This document shows positions 1-6,860 of a stretch of 18,978 nt of DNA, piece by piece; position 1 is the first letter of the stretch; each line of letters starts with the position of its first letter. Both the position numbers and the translations under genes were made by a program. This DNA is from Candidatus Omnitrophota bacterium (GTDB lineage Bacteria; Omnitrophota; Gorgyraeia; Velamenicoccales; Velamenicoccaceae). The stretch is taken from assembly GCA_003451585.1 (NCBI GenBank), contig DMEU01000008.1, positions 1 through 18,978 of the forward strand, written 5' to 3'. The notes beneath the pieces are model-generated. The model saw nothing but the letters and a program-made list of their open reading frames with translations. It made no database searches and was not told where the DNA came from.

Positions 1-11
1 GACACCCGGAG

Positions 12-133
12 CGGAAAAAATGCTGGAAGCGGCTTGGTAGGCTAAAATAGGCTATTACCGGCGGCCCGTGAAGGCTAAAGAAGGCTATGGAGCTTGCATA
101 CGGAAAAAATGCTGGAAGCGGCTTGGGAGGCTA
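12..133. repeat. 33-bp direct repeat pair (12-44 and 101-133)
   Basis: Positions 12-44 and 101-133 are identical except for one base (T at 38, G at 127), with an 89-bp period. The motif AGGCTA also recurs at 39, 49, 72, 82 and 128. The 16-bp blocks 39-54 and 72-87 match at 14 of 16 positions, so the area looks locally duplicated. In one frame both copies read EKMLEAAW; the first then stops at TAG 38-40 and the second at TAG 136-138. This fits duplication of the 3' end of an upstream gene lying mostly outside the window, but another frame (CWKRLGRL) is also open across both copies, so the coding frame cannot be fixed. Confidence 0.85.
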
Positions 134-149
134 GGTAGATAAATTCTCA

Positions 150-178
150 TTGCAATAGTAAACCTGATAAATTAAAAT
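150..178 (+). promoter_or_regulatory. Predicted sigma70 promoter of the biotin operon
   Basis: A TTGCAA box at 150-155 (4 of 6 matches to the -35 consensus) and a TAAAAT box at 173-178 (5 of 6 to the -10 consensus) are separated by exactly 17 bp, about 45 bp before bioB. Transcription would start near 185. This is the best promoter pair in the leader. The alternative TTGACG at 181-186 has no usable -10 box downstream. Confidence 0.55.
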
Positions 179-187
179 AGTTGACGA
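156..187. promoter_or_regulatory. Candidate BirA (biotin repressor) operator
   Basis: The left half-site TAGTAAACC (156-164) matches 8 of 9 positions of the classical BirA half-site TTGTAAACC. The right half-site AGTTGACGA (179-187) matches 6 of 9 of the inverted half. They are 14 bp apart and bracket the predicted -10 box, which is where a repressor would block transcription. The right half is weak and no birA gene is visible here, so this rests on position and partial symmetry only. Confidence 0.4.
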
Positions 188-227
188 TTGAATAAGGACA
201 CAATTTACGGAGTGGAGGGTAAATTTG

Positions 228-1145
228 ATGGAACATGAAGAAATCGATTCTTTACTACGCCTGCCTCTTATAGAGTTGATCGCGGCGGCTAATTCGGTCA
301 GAAGGGAGCACGCAGGCCCGGGCCTGGAATTATGCAATATAATGAATGCCAAATCCGGCTCATGCAGCCAGGATTGTAAATTCTGCGCGCAATCAGCGCA
401 TCATGCTACCGGCGTCTCGACATATCCTTTGAAGAAAAAAGATGAGATGCTCGAGGCGGCCCGCCGAGCCAAAGAGGCCGGCGCGCACAGGTTCGATATC
501 GTTACAAGCGGCAATACGTTAACCAAAGACGAGATAAAGGTCATCGCGGATGCTGTTTCCGATATAACCAGGAATATAGGCATTAAGATGTGCGCCTCAC
601 TTGGCAAGATACAAGAGGCAGATCTCTTGCTTCTTAAGGATTCAGGGCTGACACGCTACCACCACAATATCGAGACCTCCAGGAATTTCTTCCATAAGAT
701 AGTCTCAAGCCACACCTTTGAAGACAGGCTTACGACTATCAGGGCGGCTAAGGCCACAGGTTTAGAGGTGTGCAGCGGCGGTATTATAGGTTTAGGTGAA
801 ACAATGGCAGACAGGATAGATATGGCCCTCTGCCTTAGAGAGCTCGGAGTTGATTCCGTGCCCATAAATATCCTTGTGCCTATTAAGGGCACGCTTATGG
901 AGGGACAGGCCGCCCTTTCGTGTGAAGAGGCCGTAAGGACCATAGCAATTTTCCGGATAATTTTAAAAGATAAGATAATAAAGATAGCAGCCGGCAGGGA
1001 ATCTGTGCTCAAGGATTTTCAGGCGCTTGCGTTCATGGCAGGCGCGAACGGTATGCTCATAGGCGGCTACCTTACTATAAAAGGCAGGATGCCCGAAGAG
1101 GATTTAAAGTTGGTCAGTGAAGTGAAAAAACTATGGCAGAATTAG
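228..1145 (+). CDS. bioB: Biotin synthase (radical SAM)
   Basis: BioB converts dethiobiotin to biotin by radical-SAM sulfur insertion in the cytoplasm. The 305-residue protein carries the cluster motif C46-x3-C50-x2-C53 (CSQDCKFC), a YHHN segment at 144-147, CSGGIIGLGE at 182-191 and AGRE with Arg257, all in BioB order. Cys122 and Cys182 match two of the classical [2Fe-2S] ligands and Arg257 the fourth. At the remaining ligand position (Cys97 of E. coli) the codon at 495-497 is GAT, giving Asp90 in RFDIVTSG. The ATG at 228 is preferred over TTG at 225 because GGAGG (214-218) lies 9 nt upstream; either start is possible. It is first in the operon and overlaps bioF by 13 nt. Identity is secure; the form of its auxiliary cluster is uncertain. 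Confidence 0.96.
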   Translation: MEHEEIDSLLRLPLIELIAAANSVRREHAGPGLELCNIMNAKSGSCSQDCKFCAQSAHHATGVSTYPLKKKDEMLEAARRAKEAGAHRFDIVTSGNTLTKDEIKVIADAVSDITRNIGIKMCASLGKIQEADLLLLKDSGLTRYHHNIETSRNFFHKIVSSHTFEDRLTTIRAAKATGLEVCSGGIIGLGETMADRIDMALCLRELGVDSVPINILVPIKGTLMEGQAALSCEEAVRTIAIFRIILKDKIIKIAAGRESVLKDFQALAFMAGANGMLIGGYLTIKGRMPEEDLKLVSEVKKLWQN

Positions 1146-2284
1146 GCGATTATTTAAAGGATAGGGAAAAAGACGGGTTATTGAGGACTCTTCGTCCTGT
1201 GGTTTCCCGCTGCAATGGACGCATAGTTGTGGAAGGAAAAGAATACCTGGACCTTTCTTCCAATGATTACCTTGGCCTGTCGGAACACCCGCTTATCAAA
1301 GAGGCCTGCATAAAGGCTGTTGAGCGCTTTGGTTCCGGCAGCTCGGCCTCACGCCTCATGACCGGAGATTCCGAACTCTACCACCAACTCGAGGAAAGGA
1401 CCGCTGGTTTCAAGAATAAGGAGGCCGCGCTCGCCTTTAATTCAGGATATCAGGCGAATGTCGGCATAATAAGCTCTTTGTTTGGGCGCGGTGACGCCGT
1501 ATTTTGCGATCGCCTTGCGCATGCCAGTATAATCGACGGCATCTTGTTGTCCGGAGTGCGTCTTTTTAGGTTCCAGCACAATGACGCCACTCACTTAGAG
1601 AAATTACTTAAGGACAAGAGGAAGGATTTTAAAAAGTGCCTTATTGTTACCGAGAGCGTGTTTAGTATGGACGGGGATGTTGCCCCGCTGGAAGAGCTGG
1701 TCCGCTTAAAAGAGAAGTATGACTGCAGCTTTATGGTCGATGAGGCGCATGCGACCGGAGTTTTTGGTTCAAGCGGCGCAGGTATCGTTGAGATGACGGG
1801 GCTCGCGGATAAGATCGATCTCATTATGGGCACTTTCAGCAAGGCGCTTGGAGGGTTTGGCGCCTATCTTGCCGCCTCAAAAGAGGTGGTAGGATACCTG
1901 GTCAATACATGTCGGAGTTTTATCTATTCGACCGCTTTGCCGCCGTCGGTAATAGCCGGCAATCTGGCTGCTTTGAATGTTGTGCAACAGGAGCCGTGGC
2001 GCCGTAAACAGCTTTTGGAGACGTCCCGTTGTTTTCGACAGGGGCTTAAAGACGCAGGTGTTAGTACAAAAGGTTCTTCACAGATAGTCCCTGTGATGAT
2101 CGGGGATAATTTTAAGGCCATTTCCGCAGCTAAGGAGTTAGGCCGTAAGGGCTATTGGGTTTTAGCTGTAAGGCCCCCGACAGTGCCTGCGGGCCAGGCA
2201 CGCCTGAGGTTCTCGCTCTCCGTTTACTACAGCAAAGAAACGATACAAAAATTAACAGATGATATCATTGCGCTCGGGATTTAA
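1133..2284 (+). CDS. bioF: 8-amino-7-oxononanoate synthase
   Basis: BioF is the PLP enzyme that condenses pimeloyl-ACP (or -CoA) with L-alanine to give 8-amino-7-oxononanoate (KAPA). The 383-residue length is normal for the family. Visible motifs are DLSSNDYLGL near 40, GSGSSASRLMTGD at 67-79, the DEAHATG cofactor site (Asp203, His206) and GTFSKALGG with Lys237 as the PLP Schiff-base lysine. The ATG at 1133 lies inside the end of bioB, so translation is probably coupled. Its 3' end overlaps the next gene by 26 nt. Alpha-oxoamine synthases such as Kbl look similar, but the biotin context settles the assignment. Confidence 0.96.
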   Translation: MAELGDYLKDREKDGLLRTLRPVVSRCNGRIVVEGKEYLDLSSNDYLGLSEHPLIKEACIKAVERFGSGSSASRLMTGDSELYHQLEERTAGFKNKEAALAFNSGYQANVGIISSLFGRGDAVFCDRLAHASIIDGILLSGVRLFRFQHNDATHLEKLLKDKRKDFKKCLIVTESVFSMDGDVAPLEELVRLKEKYDCSFMVDEAHATGVFGSSGAGIVEMTGLADKIDLIMGTFSKALGGFGAYLAASKEVVGYLVNTCRSFIYSTALPPSVIAGNLAALNVVQQEPWRRKQLLETSRCFRQGLKDAGVSTKGSSQIVPVMIGDNFKAISAAKELGRKGYWVLAVRPPTVPAGQARLRFSLSVYYSKETIQKLTDDIIALGI

Positions 2285-2957
2285 ATTCTTTGACAGGGGT
2301 TTTGGAAAGACCCTGGTCCTGGTGCCTGGTTGGGCTACGGACTACCGCATCTTCTCCGGTATGGAACTGGATTATAATTACCTGCTTGCACAGGAGATCA
2401 GGCTGTCAAGTTTTGTGGAAGACTTGAATAAGGTGCTGGAGCAATGCCATCTCGAAAAGGTGTCTTTACTTGGTTATTCCTTAGGCGGCTTCCTGGCGAA
2501 AGATTTTGCCGTAAGTTTTCCTAAAAAGATCTACGAGCTTATTCTTGTAAGCATACGGAAAAATTACGGCGCAAACGAGCTCGATGGAGTAAGGCGAAAA
2601 CTTGAGAAAAACAAAAGGGCGTTCCTTTCGGGTTTCTACAGGGATTGTTTTTCCGCAAGCGACGAAGGCCGGCTGTGGTTTGCGGCAAATCTTCTAAAGA
2701 GTTATATTGACGACATGCCGATAGAAGGGTTATTAGAGGGGCTTGATTATTTGTCTACAACCTCTATAGGGCCTAAGGCTTTTAGCGCTTTAGAGAAGAT
2801 AAGGATATTTCACGGAGAAGAAGACAGGATCGCGCCGTTCGAGGAAGCGCGCGGGCTTGCATCGGAATTGCCGCGCGCGCGGTTCATCGGCCTGCCAAAA
2901 ATGGGGCACATACCTTTTTTAAACAGCGGGTTTTGTGAAAAGTTCAACAATGGATAA
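2259..2957 (+). CDS. bioH: BioH/BioG-like pimeloyl-ACP methyl ester esterase
   Basis: This 232-residue alpha/beta hydrolase shows the nucleophile elbow GYSLGG (Ser74), a candidate acid Asp189 in GEEDR and His217 in KMGHIPF, giving a full Ser-Asp-His triad. The early segment LVPGWATDYRIF resembles the oxyanion region of BioH and BioG. In the BioC/BioH pathway this enzyme removes the methyl group from pimeloyl-ACP methyl ester, ending chain elongation. Its place between bioF and bioC is typical of both bioH and bioG, and short length with little of a usual lid leaves the subfamily open. It overlaps bioF by 26 nt without a strong ribosome binding site, so the start could lie a few codons downstream. 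Function is inferred from fold plus operon position. Confidence 0.8.
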   Translation: MISLRSGFKFFDRGFGKTLVLVPGWATDYRIFSGMELDYNYLLAQEIRLSSFVEDLNKVLEQCHLEKVSLLGYSLGGFLAKDFAVSFPKKIYELILVSIRKNYGANELDGVRRKLEKNKRAFLSGFYRDCFSASDEGRLWFAANLLKSYIDDMPIEGLLEGLDYLSTTSIGPKAFSALEKIRIFHGEEDRIAPFEEARGLASELPRARFIGLPKMGHIPFLNSGFCEKFNNG

Positions 2958-3711
2958 AAAGAGCGTCATCAGGAATTTTTCAAAGGCGGCGCGCCTCTAC
3001 GATGAATATGCGGATATCCAGAGGCTGGCTGCCTTTGAGCTTTTAAGCCGGCAGCCCAGGGATGAATGCCGTAATATTTTAGAAATCGGGTGCGGCACCG
3101 GTATTTATACGTCTTTATTGAAGGAAAAATTCGATAAAGCGGCTTTGAAGGCCGTAGACATATCCGCCGAGATGATACGGGTGGCCGAGGGTAAATTAAA
3201 GGGTGGCGTAGAGTTTACGGTCGCGGATGCCGAAGATGTATTACCCTACGGGAATTTCGACCTCATCACCTCCAACGCCTCTATGCAGTGGTTTGCGGAC
3301 CTTGAGGCCGCGCTTAGGAAGTGCAGCGCAAAGCTTATGGAAAACGGGGTTTTATTGTTTTCCATATTCGGGCCGCAGACGTTTATGGAGCTTGAGTCGG
3401 CCATAAAAGATGTTTCTAAAGGTAAGTCTGTTGTGGCTTCACAATTCAATTCCAAAGAAGTGCTTGAGGCTATGTTTAAGAGGCATTTTAGAAAGGTCTC
3501 TATAGACGAAATAAAATATAGCGAAAGCTTCACCTTTTTAATGGAGCTATTGAGCAAGATCAAGCATACGGGCACGGCCGGAACCAGCATGGCTAATAAT
3601 ATCTTTTCCGGGCCAAACCGTTTAAAAGAGATCGAGAAAGTTTACAAAAGTACTTTCGGGGCTATCACGGCGACTTATCAGGTATTTTTTTGCAGGTGCG
3701 AGGCGCTATGA
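2950..3711 (+). CDS. bioC: Malonyl-ACP O-methyltransferase
   Basis: BioC methylates the free carboxyl of malonyl-ACP with SAM, letting fatty acid synthesis build a disguised pimeloyl chain. The 253-residue protein starts with the family's Tyr-rich N-terminus (KAARLYDEYADIQRLAA), followed by SAM motif I LEIGCGTG at 44-51 and SNASMQWFADLEAALR, the counterpart of the family's ALQW segment. ATG 2950 overlaps the upstream stop by 8 nt; a GTG at 2935 in the same frame would add five residues. Its stop overlaps the bioD ATG (ATGA at 3708-3711). Adjacent bioH/G-like and bioD genes support BioC over a generic methyltransferase. Confidence 0.92.
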   Translation: MDKKSVIRNFSKAARLYDEYADIQRLAAFELLSRQPRDECRNILEIGCGTGIYTSLLKEKFDKAALKAVDISAEMIRVAEGKLKGGVEFTVADAEDVLPYGNFDLITSNASMQWFADLEAALRKCSAKLMENGVLLFSIFGPQTFMELESAIKDVSKGKSVVASQFNSKEVLEAMFKRHFRKVSIDEIKYSESFTFLMELLSKIKHTGTAGTSMANNIFSGPNRLKEIEKVYKSTFGAITATYQVFFCRCEAL

Positions 3712-4424
3712 AAGCTATATTTGTCGCAGGGACCGATACTGGGGTGGGAAAGACGGTCGTTACAGGATGCCTGGCCAGGTTTTTTTCACAAAAAGGCCTT
3801 CGAGTGATAACGCAGAAGTGGGTCCAGACCGGCGCGAAAAAAGATATTTCGGAGGATATAGATTTTCACTTGAAGATGATGGGCAAGGACAGGGACGATA
3901 TAAGGGATTATAAAAATACCGTCATGCCTTATGTCTTTAATCTTTCGGCATCCCCTCATCTGGCATCGAGGTTGGAACGTAAGAATATAAGTAGTAAGAA
4001 GATCAAAAAGTCATTTGGCGCGTTATCGTCCTGTTTTGACGCTGTTATTGTGGAAGGCGCAGGCGGGGTGCTCGTCCCTATTGATTCAAGGCACTTCCTT
4101 ATAGATATCGCCAAAGACCTTAAGCTGCCGGTCTTGCTAGTCGCGGAGAACAGGCTGGGCGCCATTAATCAGGCCCTGTTGTCCATAGAGGCCTTAAGGG
4201 CAAGGGGTATGGATGTTCTTGGCGTGATATTCAACGATCTTAAAAAATACGACGCAAGGATATTGAAAGACAACCCGCGCATAATAAAAAAGTTAAGCGG
4301 TGTAAGGGTCTTTGGTACACTGCCGCGCGGAAAGTCCGGCGAGGAGATCTACAGATCCTTTGTCCCGATCGCCCAAAAAATACAAATGAGACTAAAAGGG
4401 ACAGGCCCTTTTAGTCTCATTTAA
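3708..4424 (+). CDS. bioD: Dethiobiotin synthetase
   Basis: BioD closes the ureido ring of 7,8-diaminononanoate with CO2 and ATP to give dethiobiotin. The 238-residue protein has the P-loop GTDTGVGKT at 8-16 (Lys15), Lys37 in KWVQTG where most family members have KPVQTG, and VEGAGGVLVPI. ATG 3708, coupled to the bioC stop as ATGA, is preferred over TTG 3690 because the P-loop strand should begin at the N-terminus. The protein is about 13 residues longer than the 225-residue E. coli enzyme, and residues from about 226 on are encoded by a perfect inverted repeat (4384-4422) that also supplies the first base of the TAA stop. The tail is probably acquired and dispensable. Confidence 0.94.
   Translation: MKAIFVAGTDTGVGKTVVTGCLARFFSQKGLRVITQKWVQTGAKKDISEDIDFHLKMMGKDRDDIRDYKNTVMPYVFNLSASPHLASRLERKNISSKKIKKSFGALSSCFDAVIVEGAGGVLVPIDSRHFLIDIAKDLKLPVLLVAENRLGAINQALLSIEALRARGMDVLGVIFNDLKKYDARILKDNPRIIKKLSGVRVFGTLPRGKSGEEIYRSFVPIAQKIQMRLKGTGPFSLI
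4384..4422. repeat. Perfect 17-bp inverted repeat, REP-like palindrome
   Basis: The arms 4384-4400 and 4406-4422 are perfectly complementary over 17 bp around a 5-nt loop (ACAGG). The core reads GGGACAGGCCC, similar to palindromic cores of dispersed REP-type elements. It lies inside the end of bioD. There is no clean T-run after it on the + strand. On the - strand it would be followed by TTTGTATTTTTT, a reasonable terminator tail, but no - strand gene is present. It could also act as a 3' mRNA stabiliser or partial attenuator inside the operon. Confidence 0.85.
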
Positions 4425-4441
4425 GTAGTTTGAAAGGTGTG

Positions 4442-5785
4442 ATGACCGATTGGGTCGGAAAAGATTTGAAATATGTCTGGCATCCTTATACTCAGATGAA
4501 GGATTGCCGTAACATGCCACCTCTTTTGATAGAACGCGCCAAAGGCATAAAGCTCTACGATACACGCGGCCGTTTTTATTACGATACGATCTCGAGCTGG
4601 TGGTGCAATGTCCACGGCCACAATAATCCGGCCATAAAAAGCGCTATTAAAAAACAGCTGGATTTATTAGAGCATGTATTATTCGCCGGTTTCACGCACA
4701 AGCCGGCTATCGAGTTGGCGCAAAAACTGGCGGCCTTGGCGCCGGCGGGTTTGAGCAGGGTGTTCTACTCCGACAACGGCTCTACCTCTGTCGAAGTGGC
4801 GCTTAAGATGTCGTTCCAGTATTGGCATAACACAGGCGAGCGCAAAAAGACGAAATTTGTTTCGCTAGACAGGGGTTACCACGGCGATACCTTTGGCGCC
4901 ATGAGCGTCAGCGGCGTCTCACTTTTTAATGAGGTATTTTCTCCATTGTTCTTTGAGTCTTTTAAGGTGCCGAGTCCGTATTGTTATCGCTGTCCTGTCG
5001 GGATGCAAGAGGGGGAGTGTGATACTGACTGCCTGAAACCGCTGGAGAGGCTCTTGGAAAAAAGATCGAAAGAGATAGCCGGTATTATACTTGAACCTAG
5101 GCTTATGGCTGCCGGAGGCATGATCATTTATCCGGAAAAATACCTTAAGGGGGCGGCCAGCCTGGCCAAGAGGTTCAATGTACATCTTATCTTAGACGAA
5201 GTTGCCACAGCCTTTGGCAGGACAGGCAGGATGTTTGCCTCGGGATCAGCGGGCGTGCTTGCTGATTTTATCTGCCTTTCCAAAGGGATCACCTCGGGCT
5301 ACTTGCCGATGGGCGTAACCTTGACCACGGACAAGATATATAAGGCTTTTTATGCCGACTTTGAGCAAAAGAAGACCTTTTACCACGGCCATACCTATAC
5401 GGCCAACCCTGTCGCGTGCGCCGCGGCCTTGGCGAGTTTGGAGATCTTTGAAAAAGACAACACGTTGAAGAAAGCCGCAGGGCTTATTCCGTTATTCCGG
5501 GAAAGGCTGGAGGGTTTTAAGGCCCTGCCTTTTGTGGGTGATGTCAGGAGTATAGGTTTGGTGGGCGCGCTGGAGTTGGTCAAGGATAAAAAGACTAAAG
5601 AGGCATTGGATTTTAGGGAAAGGACGGGGCTTAAGGTCTATAAGGCGGGCCTTGAAAAAAACCTGATTTTAAGGCCCCTGGGTGATATAATTTATTTCTT
5701 CTTGCCTCTATGTGTTAAGCGGGCTGAGCTTGAGGATATTCTGGACAGGAGTTATAGCGTGGTTAAAAAGGCGTTCAATGGCTAA
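4442..5785 (+). CDS. bioA: Adenosylmethionine-8-amino-7-oxononanoate aminotransferase
   Basis: BioA is the PLP aminotransferase that turns KAPA into 7,8-diaminononanoate, normally with SAM as amino donor. The 447-residue protein begins with WHPYTQM, has SSWWCNVHGHNNP, a DNGST cofactor-phosphate loop, LDEVATAFGRTG and LSKGITSGYLPMG with the PLP Lys281. A Cys-bearing stretch (PYCYRCPVG, then ECDTDC) before the cofactor domain is common in Firmicutes-type BioA/BioK. Some of those use lysine as donor, so the donor is not certain. ATG 4442 with AAAGG at 4433-4437 is taken as the start; in-frame TTG 4430 and GTG 4439 are alternatives. It begins 17 nt after the bioD stop and overlaps mnmA by 8 nt. 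Confidence 0.95.
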   Translation: MTDWVGKDLKYVWHPYTQMKDCRNMPPLLIERAKGIKLYDTRGRFYYDTISSWWCNVHGHNNPAIKSAIKKQLDLLEHVLFAGFTHKPAIELAQKLAALAPAGLSRVFYSDNGSTSVEVALKMSFQYWHNTGERKKTKFVSLDRGYHGDTFGAMSVSGVSLFNEVFSPLFFESFKVPSPYCYRCPVGMQEGECDTDCLKPLERLLEKRSKEIAGIILEPRLMAAGGMIIYPEKYLKGAASLAKRFNVHLILDEVATAFGRTGRMFASGSAGVLADFICLSKGITSGYLPMGVTLTTDKIYKAFYADFEQKKTFYHGHTYTANPVACAAALASLEIFEKDNTLKKAAGLIPLFRERLEGFKALPFVGDVRSIGLVGALELVKDKKTKEALDFRERTGLKVYKAGLEKNLILRPLGDIIYFFLPLCVKRAELEDILDRSYSVVKKAFNG

Positions 5786-6860
5786 GAAAGTTATGGTTGC
5801 GATGAGCGGCGGCGTTGATTCCTCTGTCGCCGCTTTGCTCCTAAAAGATAAGGGTTATGATGTTGTGGGCGCTACGATGTGTTTTTCTCTGCCTGCCGGT
5901 AACAGCCGCCGCCCAAGCTGTTGCGGCATTGAAGGCATAGAAGATGCAAAGAAAGTAGCCCACCAGCTCAACATACCCCACTATGTCCTGAATTTCGGCA
6001 AGGACCTGGAAGAAGCCGTCGTTCTTGATTTCATCGTAGAGTATATTTCCGGCAGGACCCCTAACCCTTGCGTGCGCTGTAACCAGTATTTAAAATTCGG
6101 GACACTGCTTAAGAAAGCTAAGGCGCTCGGTATGGACTACCTTGCTACCGGGCACTTCGCGCGGATAGAAAAGAAAAACAGGTCTTTTATATTAAAAAAA
6201 GGCGTAGACGCCAAGAAGGACCAGTCTTATTTCTTGTGCCAAATAAAAAGAAGAGACCTGGGCCGTATCTTATTCCCTTTAGGGGAAATGACGAAGGACG
6301 AGGTGCGGCAGTTGGCAAGGAAGAGGGGCCTTTATGTCGCTGATAAGCCCGCCAGCCAGGAGGTATGTTTTATCCCCGATAACGATTACAGGGCGTTCTT
6401 AAAGTCGAGGATGAACAAGGCGTGTTTTAAAGAAGGGGACATAGTCGATAAGGCGGGCGTTGTATTGGGCAAGCACAACGGCGTCTTCAATTACACTATA
6501 GGCCAAAGGGAAGGGCTCGGCATATCAGCTAAATATCCTCTTTATGTAGTAGGGTTGGATGAGCCTAAGAACAGGGTTATCGTAGGCAACAAGGCAGACG
6601 TTTACGCCAAGAGCCTTTTAGCCGTTGAACCCAATATCCTGGCCGCATCCATTGGTAAAAAAACTGTATTTCAAGTATCGGCTAAAATCAGGTATAATCA
6701 TCCGGAGAGCCCGGCTAAGGTGACATTCTTGACAAAAAACAAACTAAAAGTCGATTTTCGCGCGCCACAGGCCGCCATCACCCCGGGCCAATTCGTCGTC
6801 CTATACAAAGGCGACGTTGTATTAGCCGCCGCCAAGATAATGGAAGTTCCTAATGCCTAA
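5778..6860 (+). CDS. mnmA: tRNA-specific 2-thiouridylase
   Basis: MnmA adds sulfur to C2 of uridine 34 in tRNA-Lys, -Glu and -Gln, using ATP to activate the base. The 360-residue protein has the PP-loop SGGVDSS at 10-16, NPCVRCN (Cys98, Cys101), GHFAR, KDQSYFL and QEVCFIPD (Cys197), followed by the C-terminal beta domains. Cys101 and Cys197 align with the E. coli pair Cys102/Cys199. Cys98 sits where E. coli has Asp99, so three cysteines are available, as expected for an Fe-S-dependent enzyme. ATG 5778 starts in the end of bioA. In-frame sequence back to 5712 lies inside bioA and precedes the conserved N-terminus, so it is not used. Confidence 0.95.
   Translation: MAKKVMVAMSGGVDSSVAALLLKDKGYDVVGATMCFSLPAGNSRRPSCCGIEGIEDAKKVAHQLNIPHYVLNFGKDLEEAVVLDFIVEYISGRTPNPCVRCNQYLKFGTLLKKAKALGMDYLATGHFARIEKKNRSFILKKGVDAKKDQSYFLCQIKRRDLGRILFPLGEMTKDEVRQLARKRGLYVADKPASQEVCFIPDNDYRAFLKSRMNKACFKEGDIVDKAGVVLGKHNGVFNYTIGQREGLGISAKYPLYVVGLDEPKNRVIVGNKADVYAKSLLAVEPNILAASIGKKTVFQVSAKIRYNHPESPAKVTFLTKNKLKVDFRAPQAAITPGQFVVLYKGDVVLAAAKIMEVPNA

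Noticed and set aside
3690..3707. TTG 3690 as start of bioD
   Set aside because: It would add six non-conserved residues before the P-loop strand; ATG 3708 overlaps the bioC stop as ATGA, typical of coupled genes.
4384..4430. Rho-independent terminator at the end of bioD
   Set aside because: The stem is excellent, but on the + strand it is followed by TTTAAGTAGTTTG and not a T-run, and bioA starts 20 nt later. The - strand tail is better but no gene runs that way.
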